Assembly (NCBI RefSeq): GCF_023502145.1
Contig: NZ_JAMFLI010000006.1
Coordinates: 109,872-173,871 of the forward strand
Direction of reading: 5' to 3'
From: Craterilacuibacter sp. RT1T
Lineage (GTDB): Bacteria; Pseudomonadota; Gammaproteobacteria; Burkholderiales; Chromobacteriaceae
DNA: 64,000 nucleotides
Shown one piece after another: positions 36,536-44,681 of the stretch (its first letter is position 1; every line of letters starts with the position of its first letter). A program made the translations under genes and the position numbers. The notes under the pieces were generated by a model. That model did no database searches, was not told where the DNA came from, and saw nothing but the letters and a program-made list of their open reading frames with translations.

Positions 36536-37318
36536 TTATCTTTTGTCGTGCGTACGGGACCGCTCGAAATCGGCTGCGGAAAAATAGCGTTGCACCGTGG
36601 TGCCGGTAGCTTGGCGAAAGGCTTTATAGAAAGTAGAAATGGAGGAAAAACCGGCAGATAGCGCCATGTCCATGGCAGACGCAGGGCGTGCACTTGCCGG
36701 CAGCGCCAACAGATGGTCGATGCGCGCACGTGCAAGGTAAGCATAAAAGGTGACACCCAACACATGGTTGAGCGCATGGGAAATCTGGTTGCGGGTGTAA
36801 CCACTGGCTGTGGCCACCGCCGCCAGATTGAGCTCGGGATCAAGATAGGGATGGTGGCGGCTGAAATAGTCCTCAAGGTCGGCCACCAGCCGCGTCAGAC
36901 GCAAGGGCGACAGGCCGATGCGACCGGCCCCTTGTGCGGCACTGTTGCCGGCGACCACGCAGTACTCCTTCACTTCGATGATCAGGCCATCTTGCACCCG
37001 GATCACTTCGCTGCCGTGAAAGCGCGTCAGCCGCCCCCGCACCATACGGCTTTTCACCGTATAGCAATACTGCAAAAAAGCGCAGTCGCCATCAACGCGG
37101 ATGCGGTCGGTGTGGGCCAGCGACTCATTAGTGCCTGATGGCAGGCTGTCGAGCACATAGTCGCGCAGCCCGCCAAGCGTAATCAGGCTACGGCCGTGAA
37201 AGTCGTGGTAGCGTACCTCGGGATGATACAAAGCCATCACCGCATCCACATCCAACGCCTTCCACGCATGGTGATAGCGCTCGACCACGACACGCGTGAC
37301 AGCGCTATCGTCTGCCAT
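36536..37318 (-). CDS. NTF2/SnoaL-like domain fused to AraC-type HTH regulator
   Basis: A 260-residue fusion. Residues about 1-120 look like a SnoaL/NTF2 cone-fold domain ('YHHAWKALDVDAVMALYHPEVRYHDF' region, with the ALYHPEVRYHD core), which usually binds a small hydrophobic or metabolite ligand; residues about 150-250 are a double AraC HTH ('LAAVATASGYTRNQISHALNHVLG' and 'AMDMALSAGFSSISTFYKAFRQATG'). The ATG overlaps the hslO stop (base 37318), so it is translationally coupled to the chaperone gene. It probably regulates the cupin-oxidase-potF genes just downstream. Direct ligand unknown. Confidence 0.85.
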   Translation of the reverse strand: MADDSAVTRVVVERYHHAWKALDVDAVMALYHPEVRYHDFHGRSLITLGGLRDYVLDSLPSGTNESLAHTDRIRVDGDCAFLQYCYTVKSRMVRGRLTRFHGSEVIRVQDGLIIEVKEYCVVAGNSAAQGAGRIGLSPLRLTRLVADLEDYFSRHHPYLDPELNLAAVATASGYTRNQISHALNHVLGVTFYAYLARARIDHLLALPASARPASAMDMALSAGFSSISTFYKAFRQATGTTVQRYFSAADFERSRTHDKR

Positions 37319-38190
37319 CAGTGGCGCGCCTCGCGCACTGCGTGCACCACATCGGTGTGAAACAGGGCATTGACGTCGTCTTCGTCGAACACATATTGCT
37401 GGTTACAGAATTCGCAATGAATCTCGATGGAGCCCTGCTCCAGAATCACATTGGCCACTTCTTCGCCACCGAGCATCTTCAGCATATCGCCGACCCGCTC
37501 CTGGCTGCAGTTGCAGGCAAAGGCCAGCGTCTCGGCATCAAACAGGCGCACTTCGTCGTCGTGATACAGGCGGTGCAGGATTTCGGTTGCCGGCAACTCA
37601 AGCAGCTCCTCGCCCTTAAGCGTGGAAGCCAGGGTCTGCACATGATTCCAGCCTTCGGCATCGCCATGCCCTTCCGGCAGGCGCTGCAGCAACATGCCGG
37701 CGGCGGAGCCTGCATCGGCAGCCAATACCAGCTTGGTATCCAGTTGCTCGGAGCGCTGCATATAGTTTTCCAGCATCTGGGCCAGGCTGTCGCCTTCCAG
37801 CGCAACAATACCCTGCCACGGCTGCCCTTCTTTCGGGTCCAGCGTAATCACGAACTGGGCGCCGACGCCAACCAGTTCGGCGAGCAATGCGCCGTCCTTC
37901 ACCTCGTCCCACTTGGCGGTCGCGCGCAAAGTACGGTCGGCATTGCTTTCGACCACCGCCAGCTTGAGCGCGCCCTTGCCCTGAATCTGCATAATCAGCG
38001 TGCCGTCAAACTTGAGGTTGGCCGCCAGCAAGGCGGAGGCCGCCATCATCTGCCCGACCAGATCGCGTACCGGAGCCGGGTAATGGCGGCGCGACAGCAC
38101 CGCCTGCCAGGCGTCGTCCAGCCTGACCAGCGCACCGCGCACCGGTGCGTCGTCAAAAATAAAGCGCTGCAGGGTATCGGTTTGGTTCAT
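37318..38190 (-). CDS. hslO: 33-kDa redox-regulated chaperone Hsp33
   Basis: A 290-residue holdase activated by oxidative unfolding. The zinc-binding cysteines are in the C-terminal redox switch: CNC (about 234-236) and CEFC (about 265-268). The N-terminal substrate domain is intact. RBS AAGGAATAACC precedes the ATG and lies in the end of the BPH gene; the gap between them is two bases. The stop overlaps the next regulator. Confidence 0.95.
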   Translation of the reverse strand: MNQTDTLQRFIFDDAPVRGALVRLDDAWQAVLSRRHYPAPVRDLVGQMMAASALLAANLKFDGTLIMQIQGKGALKLAVVESNADRTLRATAKWDEVKDGALLAELVGVGAQFVITLDPKEGQPWQGIVALEGDSLAQMLENYMQRSEQLDTKLVLAADAGSAAGMLLQRLPEGHGDAEGWNHVQTLASTLKGEELLELPATEILHRLYHDDEVRLFDAETLAFACNCSQERVGDMLKMLGGEEVANVILEQGSIEIHCEFCNQQYVFDEDDVNALFHTDVVHAVREARH

Positions 38191-38192
38191 GG

Positions 38193-38768
38193 TTATTCCT
38201 TGCCTAGCGTAAAAGTGTAAAGCGACATCGGCAGCGCCGACGAGAGATCAAACTCGCAGCCGGCCATAATGCCGCGCTCGGCGATCTGTGCCGCAGTCAA
38301 TTCGTCCTGATAACAGTTGTACATCGCCCCCATGGCGTAAGCGCGGCCCGAGCCTATTGCCCAGTAGCGTGAAAACTCGTATACCTCGCGCATCGGATAC
38401 ACGCCGAAAATGCCGTGACTATTGGCCAGCAGCAGCATCATATGGCTGGACTCGTACGGGTCGTCTTCTTCCTCGTCCGGCTTCAGGAAAAAATTGTCCT
38501 TCAGCTTGGGGTGCAGTTTGCGGAAGGTCTCGAAAATGCCGGCACGCGAACTCAAATCGCGCGTTTTCAGGCTTCTGAGCGCATTTTGCAAGACCAGATC
38601 ATGCGCAGCCGAGCCGGCGATGGCGAAATGGTGCTCGCCAATACGAAAAATCTTGTCGTGAAAACGATCGTAGCCGGCGAGCAGTTTCTGGTCGTCGCCA
38701 AACGTAGTCTGGCTATCGGCCGCAATCGCAACCTCGTTCCCTTTGCGCACTACCACAATGGTGGTCAT
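38193..38768 (-). CDS. Betaproteobacterial proteasome homologue (BPH), HslV-related Ntn hydrolase
   Basis: A 191-residue proteasome-type protein. The start MTTIVVVRKGNEVAIAADSQ resembles HslV (MTTIV): after Met removal Thr2 becomes the catalytic nucleophile. 'DKIFRIGEHHFAIAGSAAHDL' and 'AIGSGRAYAMGAMYNCYQ' match the HslV/proteasome beta fold, but the middle ('KPDEEEDDPYESSHMMLLLAN') differs from HslV. The BPH family, described from comparative genomics and structural work, forms a double ring with no known ATPase partner. No HslU homologue lies here. Strong RBS (AAGGTGAG). Its neighbour by two bases is Hsp33, suggesting a shared stress role. Confidence 0.8.
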   Translation of the reverse strand: MTTIVVVRKGNEVAIAADSQTTFGDDQKLLAGYDRFHDKIFRIGEHHFAIAGSAAHDLVLQNALRSLKTRDLSSRAGIFETFRKLHPKLKDNFFLKPDEEEDDPYESSHMMLLLANSHGIFGVYPMREVYEFSRYWAIGSGRAYAMGAMYNCYQDELTAAQIAERGIMAGCEFDLSSALPMSLYTFTLGKE

Positions 38769-38874
38769 AGGCTCACCTTAAGCTGCGACAAAAGCGGTAA
38801 GATTAAGGCCAAACCGCCAAATTACAAGGGTAAGCGCTTCTTAAACAGCCTGCCCGCCAGACGGAACCCGCCTT

Positions 38875-39651
38875 ATGTGCCAGCTGCTTGGAATGAATTG
38901 CAATACCCCGACCGACATTCTGTTTTCCTTCGAAGGCTTTCACCGCCGCGGCGGACTGACCGACCACCATGCCGATGGCTGGGGTATCGCCTTTTTCGAG
39001 GGCGCGGGCGTGCGCCTCTTTATCGACGACAAACCGTCCAGCGATTCACCGGTTGCCGATTTGGTGCGCCGCTATCCGATCAAGTCGAAAAACGTGATCG
39101 CCCATATCCGCAAGGCCACCCAAGGTGAAGTTCGTCTGGAAAACTGCCACCCCTTTGTGCGCGAAATGTGGGGGCAATACTGGATTTTTGCCCACAATGG
39201 CGACCTTAAGGCATTTAACCCGGCCAAGGGCAGCCATTATCAGGCGGTCGGCAGCACCGATTCGGAACGCGCCTTCTGCCATATCCTCGAACAATTGCGC
39301 CAGCGCTGGGACAGCGTCCCCGAAGCGGAACAACTGTTTGACGAAGTGGCACGCCTGAGCGCCGAAATCCGCGCACACGGCACATTCAATTTCATGCTCT
39401 CCAACGGCGAATGGCTGCTGGTTCACTGCACCACCCAATTGCACTATATCGTACGTCAGGCACCGTTCAATACCGCGCATCTGGTCGACGACGATGTCAG
39501 CGTCGACTTTTCCACGCTCACCACCGCACAGGATCGCGTGGCCGTGATTGCAACCTTGCCACTCACCGACAACGAAGTCTGGACCGCACTGGCGCCTGGT
39601 GAATTACTGATGTTGCGTGACGGCGCACCACTATTCAGCCACCGCAGTTAA
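38875..39651 (+). CDS. Class II glutamine amidotransferase (YafJ-like)
   Basis: A 258-residue protein. Cys2 is the expected N-terminal nucleophile (MCQLLGMN), and the GATase II motifs include 'HHADGWGIAF', 'NVIAHIRKATQGEV' and 'FAHNGDLKAF'. Stand-alone proteins of this type (YafJ/GAT1) hydrolyse gamma-glutamyl amides, and their physiological partners are unclear. The ATG at 38875 places Cys directly after Met, which fits the mechanism. Weak ribosome site. It is divergent from the BPH gene. Confidence 0.88.
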   Translation: MCQLLGMNCNTPTDILFSFEGFHRRGGLTDHHADGWGIAFFEGAGVRLFIDDKPSSDSPVADLVRRYPIKSKNVIAHIRKATQGEVRLENCHPFVREMWGQYWIFAHNGDLKAFNPAKGSHYQAVGSTDSERAFCHILEQLRQRWDSVPEAEQLFDEVARLSAEIRAHGTFNFMLSNGEWLLVHCTTQLHYIVRQAPFNTAHLVDDDVSVDFSTLTTAQDRVAVIATLPLTDNEVWTALAPGELLMLRDGAPLFSHRS

Positions 39652-39664
39652 ATACCCTCCCCTT

Positions 39665-39688
39665 CAGGTCGGGCAGCCGCCCGGCCTG
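39665..39688 (+). terminator. Possible terminator after amidotransferase gene
   Basis: Imperfect stem CAGGTCGGGC/GCCCGGCCTG (one wobble pair) with AGCC loop, 14 bases after the stop. There is no T run, so this is a weak call. Confidence 0.35.
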
Positions 39689-39785
39689 TCTGTTGCAGGC
39701 GACCTACACTCGCCTTGCAGCGCAGTAGCCCTAAGGGCGGCACGGGCTTATGCTAAAGCCATAGAAAATCCGACCCGAGACCCGT

Positions 39786-41591
39786 ATGAGCCGCTTCGAC
39801 TTCAGCCACCCGCCCTTTGACAGCCTGACGGCCTGCGAACAACAGTCGCTGGAAGCATGTGTCGACATTGCTTTTTTTGCCGACGACGACGAAATCATGG
39901 GGCCGGGCAAGCCGGTTGACACGCTGTGGGTGGTGATCAAGGGCATTGTGCGCGAGATGGCCGGCGAGGAGGTGATCGGCGTTTATCGCGAGCGCGATAC
40001 TTTCGATGCGCGGGCGCTGATCGCCGGTGAAACACAAAACCGCTTTGTCGTGCATGAAGAAGCCCTGCTCTACGCCATCCCGCGCGCGCAACTGATGGAG
40101 CTGACCGGGCGTAACCTGCGCTTTGGCGCCTATTTCTACGCCAGCGTATCGCACAAGCTGGCCGCCCTCTCGGAGCGCCCCGGTCAGCGGGAACTGCAGA
40201 CCCTGCTTACCGCACGCGTGCGCGACGTGCGTCTGCGCGAACCGGTCAAGGTCGATGGCAGCACGACCTTGCAGCAAGCGGCCGAAACCATGAAAACCCA
40301 GCGGGTCAAGTCGCTCCTGGTACAAGATGGCACGCGGCTGGGCATTTACACCACCACCGATTTTCGCGACGTCATCATTCATGGCACGCCCTATCACACC
40401 CCGCTTAGCGAACTGGGGCAATTCCAGCTGATGAGCGTGGACATCGACGACTTCCTGTTCAACGCGCTGTTGACGATGACGCGCAACAATATCCGCCGTC
40501 TGGTGGTCACTGCAGAGGGGCAAGCCGTCGGCATCCTGTCCCAGGTCGATGTGCTGTCCTATTTCTCCAACCATTCCCATCTGATCGCCCAGCGCATCGA
40601 GCGCGCGCAAAATCTGGATGAACTGGCCGATGCCGCCGGCCAGATTACACGCCTGGTACGCATTCTGTCCGGACACGGCGTCAAACCGCCACAGCTCGCG
40701 CGACTGGTGCAAACGCTGAACGCGCGCCTGTTCGAGCGGGCATGGCAGATGCTGGCGCCAACGGCACTATTGGAAAACAGCTGCCTGATCGTGATGGGCT
40801 CGGAGGGCCGCGGCGAGCAAATCCTCAAGACTGATCAGGACAACGCGCTAATCATCCGCGACGGCTTTCCCCAGGATGGCATCGCCGAGATATGCGATGC
40901 TTTCTCGGGGGCACTGGCGCGCTTTGGCTACCCGCCATGTGCCGGCGGCATCATGCTCAGCAATCCTGCGTGGCGGCTGGATCAAAGCGAGATGCAGGCG
41001 CGCATCCAGCAATGGACATTCCAGCCGGACAGCGCCGCGCTGATGAATCTCGCCATCTTTGTGGATGCCGAAGCCGTCGCCGGCGATGCCAGCTTATTAA
41101 AAACAGCACACGAGGTGCTGCAGCAGGCCATTGCCGATGATGCCGCGTTCTATGCCCGCTTCGCCCGCGCTATTGAACAGTTCGACACTCCGCTCGGACT
41201 GTTCGCCCAGTTACTGACTCGCGAAGCGGATGGAGAGGCCGTACTGGATCTGAAAAAGGGCGGCATCTTCCCTATTGTGCACGGCACGCGTGCACTGGCA
41301 CTGGAAGCCGGCATCCACGAAACCAACACGCTGGAACGCCTGTCTGCGCTGACAAGTAAAGGCCTGCTCGAACAAGAGTTGTCGCACGATCTGGCCGAGG
41401 CACTGACCTTCCTGATCGGCATCAAGCTGAGCGCGGGGCTGGATGCACTGGAAGAAGGACGGCAGCCGGATAACCTGATTGCACCTTACCGCCTGTCTAC
41501 GCTGGAGCGCGACCTGCTGAAAGATGCCTTTGCCGTGGTCAAGCGCTATAAGAGCATGTTGCGCCACCACTTCAAACTGGGGAGTTTCTGA
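39786..41591 (+). CDS. cNMP-binding/CBS/nucleotidyltransferase (DUF294) protein
   Basis: A 601-residue multi-domain signalling protein. Residues about 10-125 form a cyclic-nucleotide-binding fold; two CBS domains follow (about 145-205 and 215-275); about 310-420 is a DUF294 nucleotidyltransferase domain with GSEGRGEQ and TDQDNALII (the Asp pair of the NTase site); the rest is DUF294-C helical. Such proteins resemble GlnD/GlnE-type uridylyl- or adenylyltransferases and are thought to modify a protein or nucleotide in response to a ligand. The gene overlaps the downstream exonuclease gene at TGATG, suggesting linked function. Confidence 0.87.
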   Translation: MSRFDFSHPPFDSLTACEQQSLEACVDIAFFADDDEIMGPGKPVDTLWVVIKGIVREMAGEEVIGVYRERDTFDARALIAGETQNRFVVHEEALLYAIPRAQLMELTGRNLRFGAYFYASVSHKLAALSERPGQRELQTLLTARVRDVRLREPVKVDGSTTLQQAAETMKTQRVKSLLVQDGTRLGIYTTTDFRDVIIHGTPYHTPLSELGQFQLMSVDIDDFLFNALLTMTRNNIRRLVVTAEGQAVGILSQVDVLSYFSNHSHLIAQRIERAQNLDELADAAGQITRLVRILSGHGVKPPQLARLVQTLNARLFERAWQMLAPTALLENSCLIVMGSEGRGEQILKTDQDNALIIRDGFPQDGIAEICDAFSGALARFGYPPCAGGIMLSNPAWRLDQSEMQARIQQWTFQPDSAALMNLAIFVDAEAVAGDASLLKTAHEVLQQAIADDAAFYARFARAIEQFDTPLGLFAQLLTREADGEAVLDLKKGGIFPIVHGTRALALEAGIHETNTLERLSALTSKGLLEQELSHDLAEALTFLIGIKLSAGLDALEEGRQPDNLIAPYRLSTLERDLLKDAFAVVKRYKSMLRHHFKLGSF

Positions 41592-42199
41592 TGCTGGCCG
41601 CCCTGACCCGCCGCTGGCAAAAGAGCCGGCTCACCGACCCGCGCTATGCCGGCCTATTCGATGCGCACCCGGATGAAATCGTCAGTGTGGACTGTGAAAC
41701 CACCAGCCTCGATGTGGCCGAAGCAGAGCTGCTTTCAATCGGCGCGGTCAAAATCCGCGGCAACCGCATCCTGTCCAGCGAGTCGCTTTATTTGCTGGTC
41801 AGGCCGGAAAAACGCCCCGATGCGGGCAATGTCAGCGTACACGGCTTGCGCCCGCGCGATGTCGGCGAGGGCATGGCGCCGGCCGATGCCGTATTTCGCC
41901 TGCTGGACTTTATCGGCGGACGGCCACTGGTCGGCTACTACCTCGAGTACGACATGGCCATTCTCAACAAATACGTGAAGGGCTTGATCGGCTGTGCCCT
42001 GCCTAACCGCAGGATAGAGATTTCGGGCCGCTACTACGACTACAAACTCAAGCAGCAACCGGACAGCCATGTCGATCTCAGGCTACAGACCCTCGTCGAC
42101 GATTTGAAAGTGCCGGCGCTGCCGCGCCATGATGCACTCAATGATGCCATCACCGCCGGCATGCTCTATCTGGCGCTTAAACGGCGCGGCTTTGGCTAA
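41591..42199 (+). CDS. DnaQ-like 3'-5' exonuclease
   Basis: A 202-residue DEDD-type exonuclease. Exo I is VSVDCETTSLDV (Asp-Glu at about 34-36), Exo II is 'GYYLEYDMAILNKY' and Exo III is 'HDALNDAITAG' (HxxxxD), so all catalytic acids are present. It resembles DNA polymerase III epsilon-type proofreading exonucleases but is shorter and unpaired with a polymerase. Start overlaps the DUF294 gene stop. A hairpin terminator follows. Confidence 0.88.
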   Translation: MLAALTRRWQKSRLTDPRYAGLFDAHPDEIVSVDCETTSLDVAEAELLSIGAVKIRGNRILSSESLYLLVRPEKRPDAGNVSVHGLRPRDVGEGMAPADAVFRLLDFIGGRPLVGYYLEYDMAILNKYVKGLIGCALPNRRIEISGRYYDYKLKQQPDSHVDLRLQTLVDDLKVPALPRHDALNDAITAGMLYLALKRRGFG

Positions 42200-42216
42200 A
42201 CGCAAGCCATCGTTTT

Positions 42217-42247
42217 AATGGCCGCAGGCTTTGCCGATGCGGCCATT
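42217..42247 (+). terminator. Rho-independent terminator after exonuclease gene
   Basis: 9-bp stem AATGGCCGC (42217-42225) with GCGGCCATT (42239-42247) and a T run (42246-42250). Confidence 0.8.
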
Positions 42248-42264
42248 TTTACCGCATCGCCGGC

Positions 42265-42639
42265 TCAATAGCCGGTCTCGGCATGTGCGCTTTGTACCAG
42301 CTCTCCTGCCCCCAGCGACATCATCAGCAAGGCAACCCGCTCGTGCACAATAACAGTGTGTGCATTGCCGCTCTCCTGCATCAGCGTACGCAGGCGCTCG
42401 CGTACCACCGGCGCGCCAGTTACATCGATGATGATGTCCACCATGGGCAAGGCTCGCACCAGCGCTTCGAAGTCGTGACTTACTGCGACCTGACGCTCAC
42501 GCGCGAGTGCAATGCCTGGCAGGGCAAGATCAAGATCGGCCACGGCATGCACCTCCACAAAGGGTGCATCCAGTAGCTGGCGCAGCAGCGGGGTACCGGT
42601 CTCGCCGGCGCCAATCATCAGTACGGAAATCTTCTTCAT
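42265..42639 (-). CDS. Small NAD(P)-binding Rossmann protein
   Basis: A 124-residue protein with an N-terminal dinucleotide-binding loop 'VLMIGAGETGTPLLRQLL' (GAGETG at about 10-15) and acidic 'AVADLDLALPG' following, a homoserine dehydrogenase/oxidoreductase N-domain pattern. No catalytic domain follows, so it may be a sensor or a truncated enzyme. ATG at 42639 is chosen because the in-frame upstream sequence runs back through the rbs terminator. Only a weak GAAGAG site precedes it. Confidence 0.6.
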   Translation of the reverse strand: MKKISVLMIGAGETGTPLLRQLLDAPFVEVHAVADLDLALPGIALARERQVAVSHDFEALVRALPMVDIIIDVTGAPVVRERLRTLMQESGNAHTVIVHERVALLMMSLGAGELVQSAHAETGY

Positions 42640-42710
42640 CGGACTGCTCTTCACTGGGGGAAAAGCAGCAGCATGCCAACAAAACCCATATAACATATTG
42701 CGCCAAGTCA

Positions 42711-42743
42711 AAAATAATGGCACCTCGCGGGTGCCATTATTTT
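42711..42743 (-). terminator. Terminator of the ribose operon
   Basis: Perfect 14-bp stem AAAATAATGGCACC (42711-42724) with 42730-42743, loop of five bases; on the minus strand the stem ends in a T run. It closes rbsB. Confidence 0.9.
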
Positions 42744-42761
42744 GCCAAGAGAGAAACAAGC

Positions 42762-43700
42762 TTATTGCTTGATCAGCTCCAGCGGTACCGGTACGTATTT
42801 GTCCACGCTTTGGCCATCGATGATCTTCTTGGCCGTTTCCACGCCCATCTTGCCAATCAGCTCAGGCTTCTGCGCCACGGTTGCCGCCATGCGGCCGGCT
42901 TTGACGGCGGCGACAGCATCGGCGGTCGCATCAAAACCAACGACGACAACGCCCTTGCGGCCGGACGAATCCAGCGCCTGCAATGCACCCAGTGCCATTT
43001 CGTCGTTATGTGCAAACACACCGGCAACATTATTCTGGCTTTGCAGGATGTTTTCCATCACGCTCATGCCGCGGGCACGGTCAAAGTCAGCCGGCTGTTT
43101 GGCCACGACCTTGATGCCGGTTTCCTTGTCGATGACGTTATGGAAGCCCTTGCCGCGCTCGCGTGCGGCAGAAGCACCGGCAATCCCTTCCAGCTCGACC
43201 ACATTGCCCTTGCCAGCCAGTTTTTCCTTGATGAATCCGGCAGCCATTTCGCCACCTGCCACGTTGTCGGACGCGATATGCGCAGCGACATCGCCGCCAT
43301 CAATCGAGCGGTCCAGCGTGATCACCGGAATACCGGCGGCATTAGCTGCCTTAACCGCCGACAGTACGGCCGCGGAGTCGGTTGGGTTGATCATGATGAC
43401 CTTGACCTTCTTCTGGATCAGGTCTTCGATACTGGCAATCTGCTTGGCCGGATCATCCTGCGCATCCACCGCCACCAGATTCAACCCCAGCGCCTTGGCT
43501 TCTTCTTCGGCACCATGCTTCAGCGAGACGAAGAACGGGTTGTTCTGGGTCGAGACGGCCAGACCTATGCTAGGCGCGCCCGACTCGGTTGCCGGCGCGG
43601 AAGCATCCGCCACACTGGCTTCAGGTCCCTGCTTGCTGCAGCCGGTAGCCAGGACGGCAAGCAGTGCCGTACCCAACAGCGATTTCAGTAGCGTATTCAT
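42762..43700 (-). CDS. rbsB: Ribose ABC transporter substrate-binding protein (lipoprotein form)
   Basis: A 312-residue binding protein. 'IGLAVSTQNNPFFVSLKHGAEE' is the RbsB hallmark and 'NPTDSAAVL', 'TLDRSIDGGDV', 'HNDEMALGALQAL' are ligand-site strands. Odd feature: the N terminus carries a lipobox (LATGC at about 17-21) and a spacer, so this RbsB is probably a membrane-anchored lipoprotein, unlike the soluble E. coli RbsB. Last gene of rbsK-D-A-C-B. Confidence 0.93.
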   Translation of the reverse strand: MNTLLKSLLGTALLAVLATGCSKQGPEASVADASAPATESGAPSIGLAVSTQNNPFFVSLKHGAEEEAKALGLNLVAVDAQDDPAKQIASIEDLIQKKVKVIMINPTDSAAVLSAVKAANAAGIPVITLDRSIDGGDVAAHIASDNVAGGEMAAGFIKEKLAGKGNVVELEGIAGASAARERGKGFHNVIDKETGIKVVAKQPADFDRARGMSVMENILQSQNNVAGVFAHNDEMALGALQALDSSGRKGVVVVGFDATADAVAAVKAGRMAATVAQKPELIGKMGVETAKKIIDGQSVDKYVPVPLELIKQ

Positions 43701-43739
43701 GCTCTATTTTCCTTGTGACTTGGTATGGATTTTATTGCG

Positions 43740-44681
43740 TCAGCGCGCCGCACGACGGTCAAGCAACACCGCCAGCAGAATCACCGCACCCTTGATCACC
43801 TGCTGGTAGAAGGACGAAACCTCCAGCAGGTTCAAACCGTTGTTGAGCACGCCAATCAGCAAGGCGCCGATCAAGGTGCCGACAATCCAGCCGCGACCGC
43901 CGGCCAGACTGGTCCCCCCCAACACCACCGCAGCAATGGCATCCAGCTCATAGCCGGTACCGGCCGTAGGCTGGGCCGAGTTCAGACGCGAGGTCAGAAT
44001 CAGACCGGCCAACGCCGACAAGAAACCCGAGATCGCATAGATCATGATCTTGACGCGGTCTACATGGACGCCGGAAATGCGCGAGGCTTCTTCGTTGCCG
44101 CCAACTGCATACACATGACGGCCAAAGGCGGTGCGCTTAAGGATGAACCACAACACGCCAAAGGCGATGAACATGGTGATCACCGGCATCGGCACCAGCG
44201 CGCCCAGATAGCCGTTACCCAGCATAAAGAAGAAGTCACTGTCGACGCCGGTCACCGGACGGCCACCGGTATACACCAGCGCCAGTCCGCGGAAGATCGT
44301 CATCGTAGCCAGCGTCACGATAAATGGCGCCAGCTTGCCCTTGGTAATGGCCAGACCGTTGAAAGCCCCCATCAATGCGCCACAGGCCAGACCCGCGAAG
44401 GTCGCCAGCACCGGGTCGGTGCCCGAAGCCATCAGCCCGGCAGTGACCGCGCCGGACAAGGCCAGAATGGCACCCACCGACAGGTCGATACCGCCGGACA
44501 GAATGACAAAAGTCATACCGAAGGCGATCAGCGCATTGATGGACACCTGACGCATGACATTCAGCAAGTTGCCGACGGTGAGGAAGTTGTCGCTCATAAT
44601 GGCGAGCACGACACACAGACCGACCAGGCCCAACAACGGCCCTAGTTTGTGCAGCAGTTTTTTGGTTTGACTGACGGCCAC
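43740..44681 (-). CDS. rbsC: Ribose ABC transporter permease
   Basis: A 313-residue membrane protein with about eight to ten helices and the RbsC motif 'GGIDLSVGAILALSGAVTAG' and 'AIAAVVLGGTSLAGGRGWI'. It starts with GTG, immediately after the rbsA stop, with GGAGGG as the ribosome site. It works as a homodimer with RbsA. Confidence 0.96.
   Translation of the reverse strand: MAVSQTKKLLHKLGPLLGLVGLCVVLAIMSDNFLTVGNLLNVMRQVSINALIAFGMTFVILSGGIDLSVGAILALSGAVTAGLMASGTDPVLATFAGLACGALMGAFNGLAITKGKLAPFIVTLATMTIFRGLALVYTGGRPVTGVDSDFFFMLGNGYLGALVPMPVITMFIAFGVLWFILKRTAFGRHVYAVGGNEEASRISGVHVDRVKIMIYAISGFLSALAGLILTSRLNSAQPTAGTGYELDAIAAVVLGGTSLAGGRGWIVGTLIGALLIGVLNNGLNLLEVSSFYQQVIKGAVILLAVLLDRRAAR

Noticed and set aside
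42265..42759. Longer form of the Rossmann protein starting at 42759
   Set aside because: The extra 40 residues run through the perfect 14-bp ribose operon terminator and look unlike protein; the ATG at 42639 begins directly at the nucleotide-binding strand.
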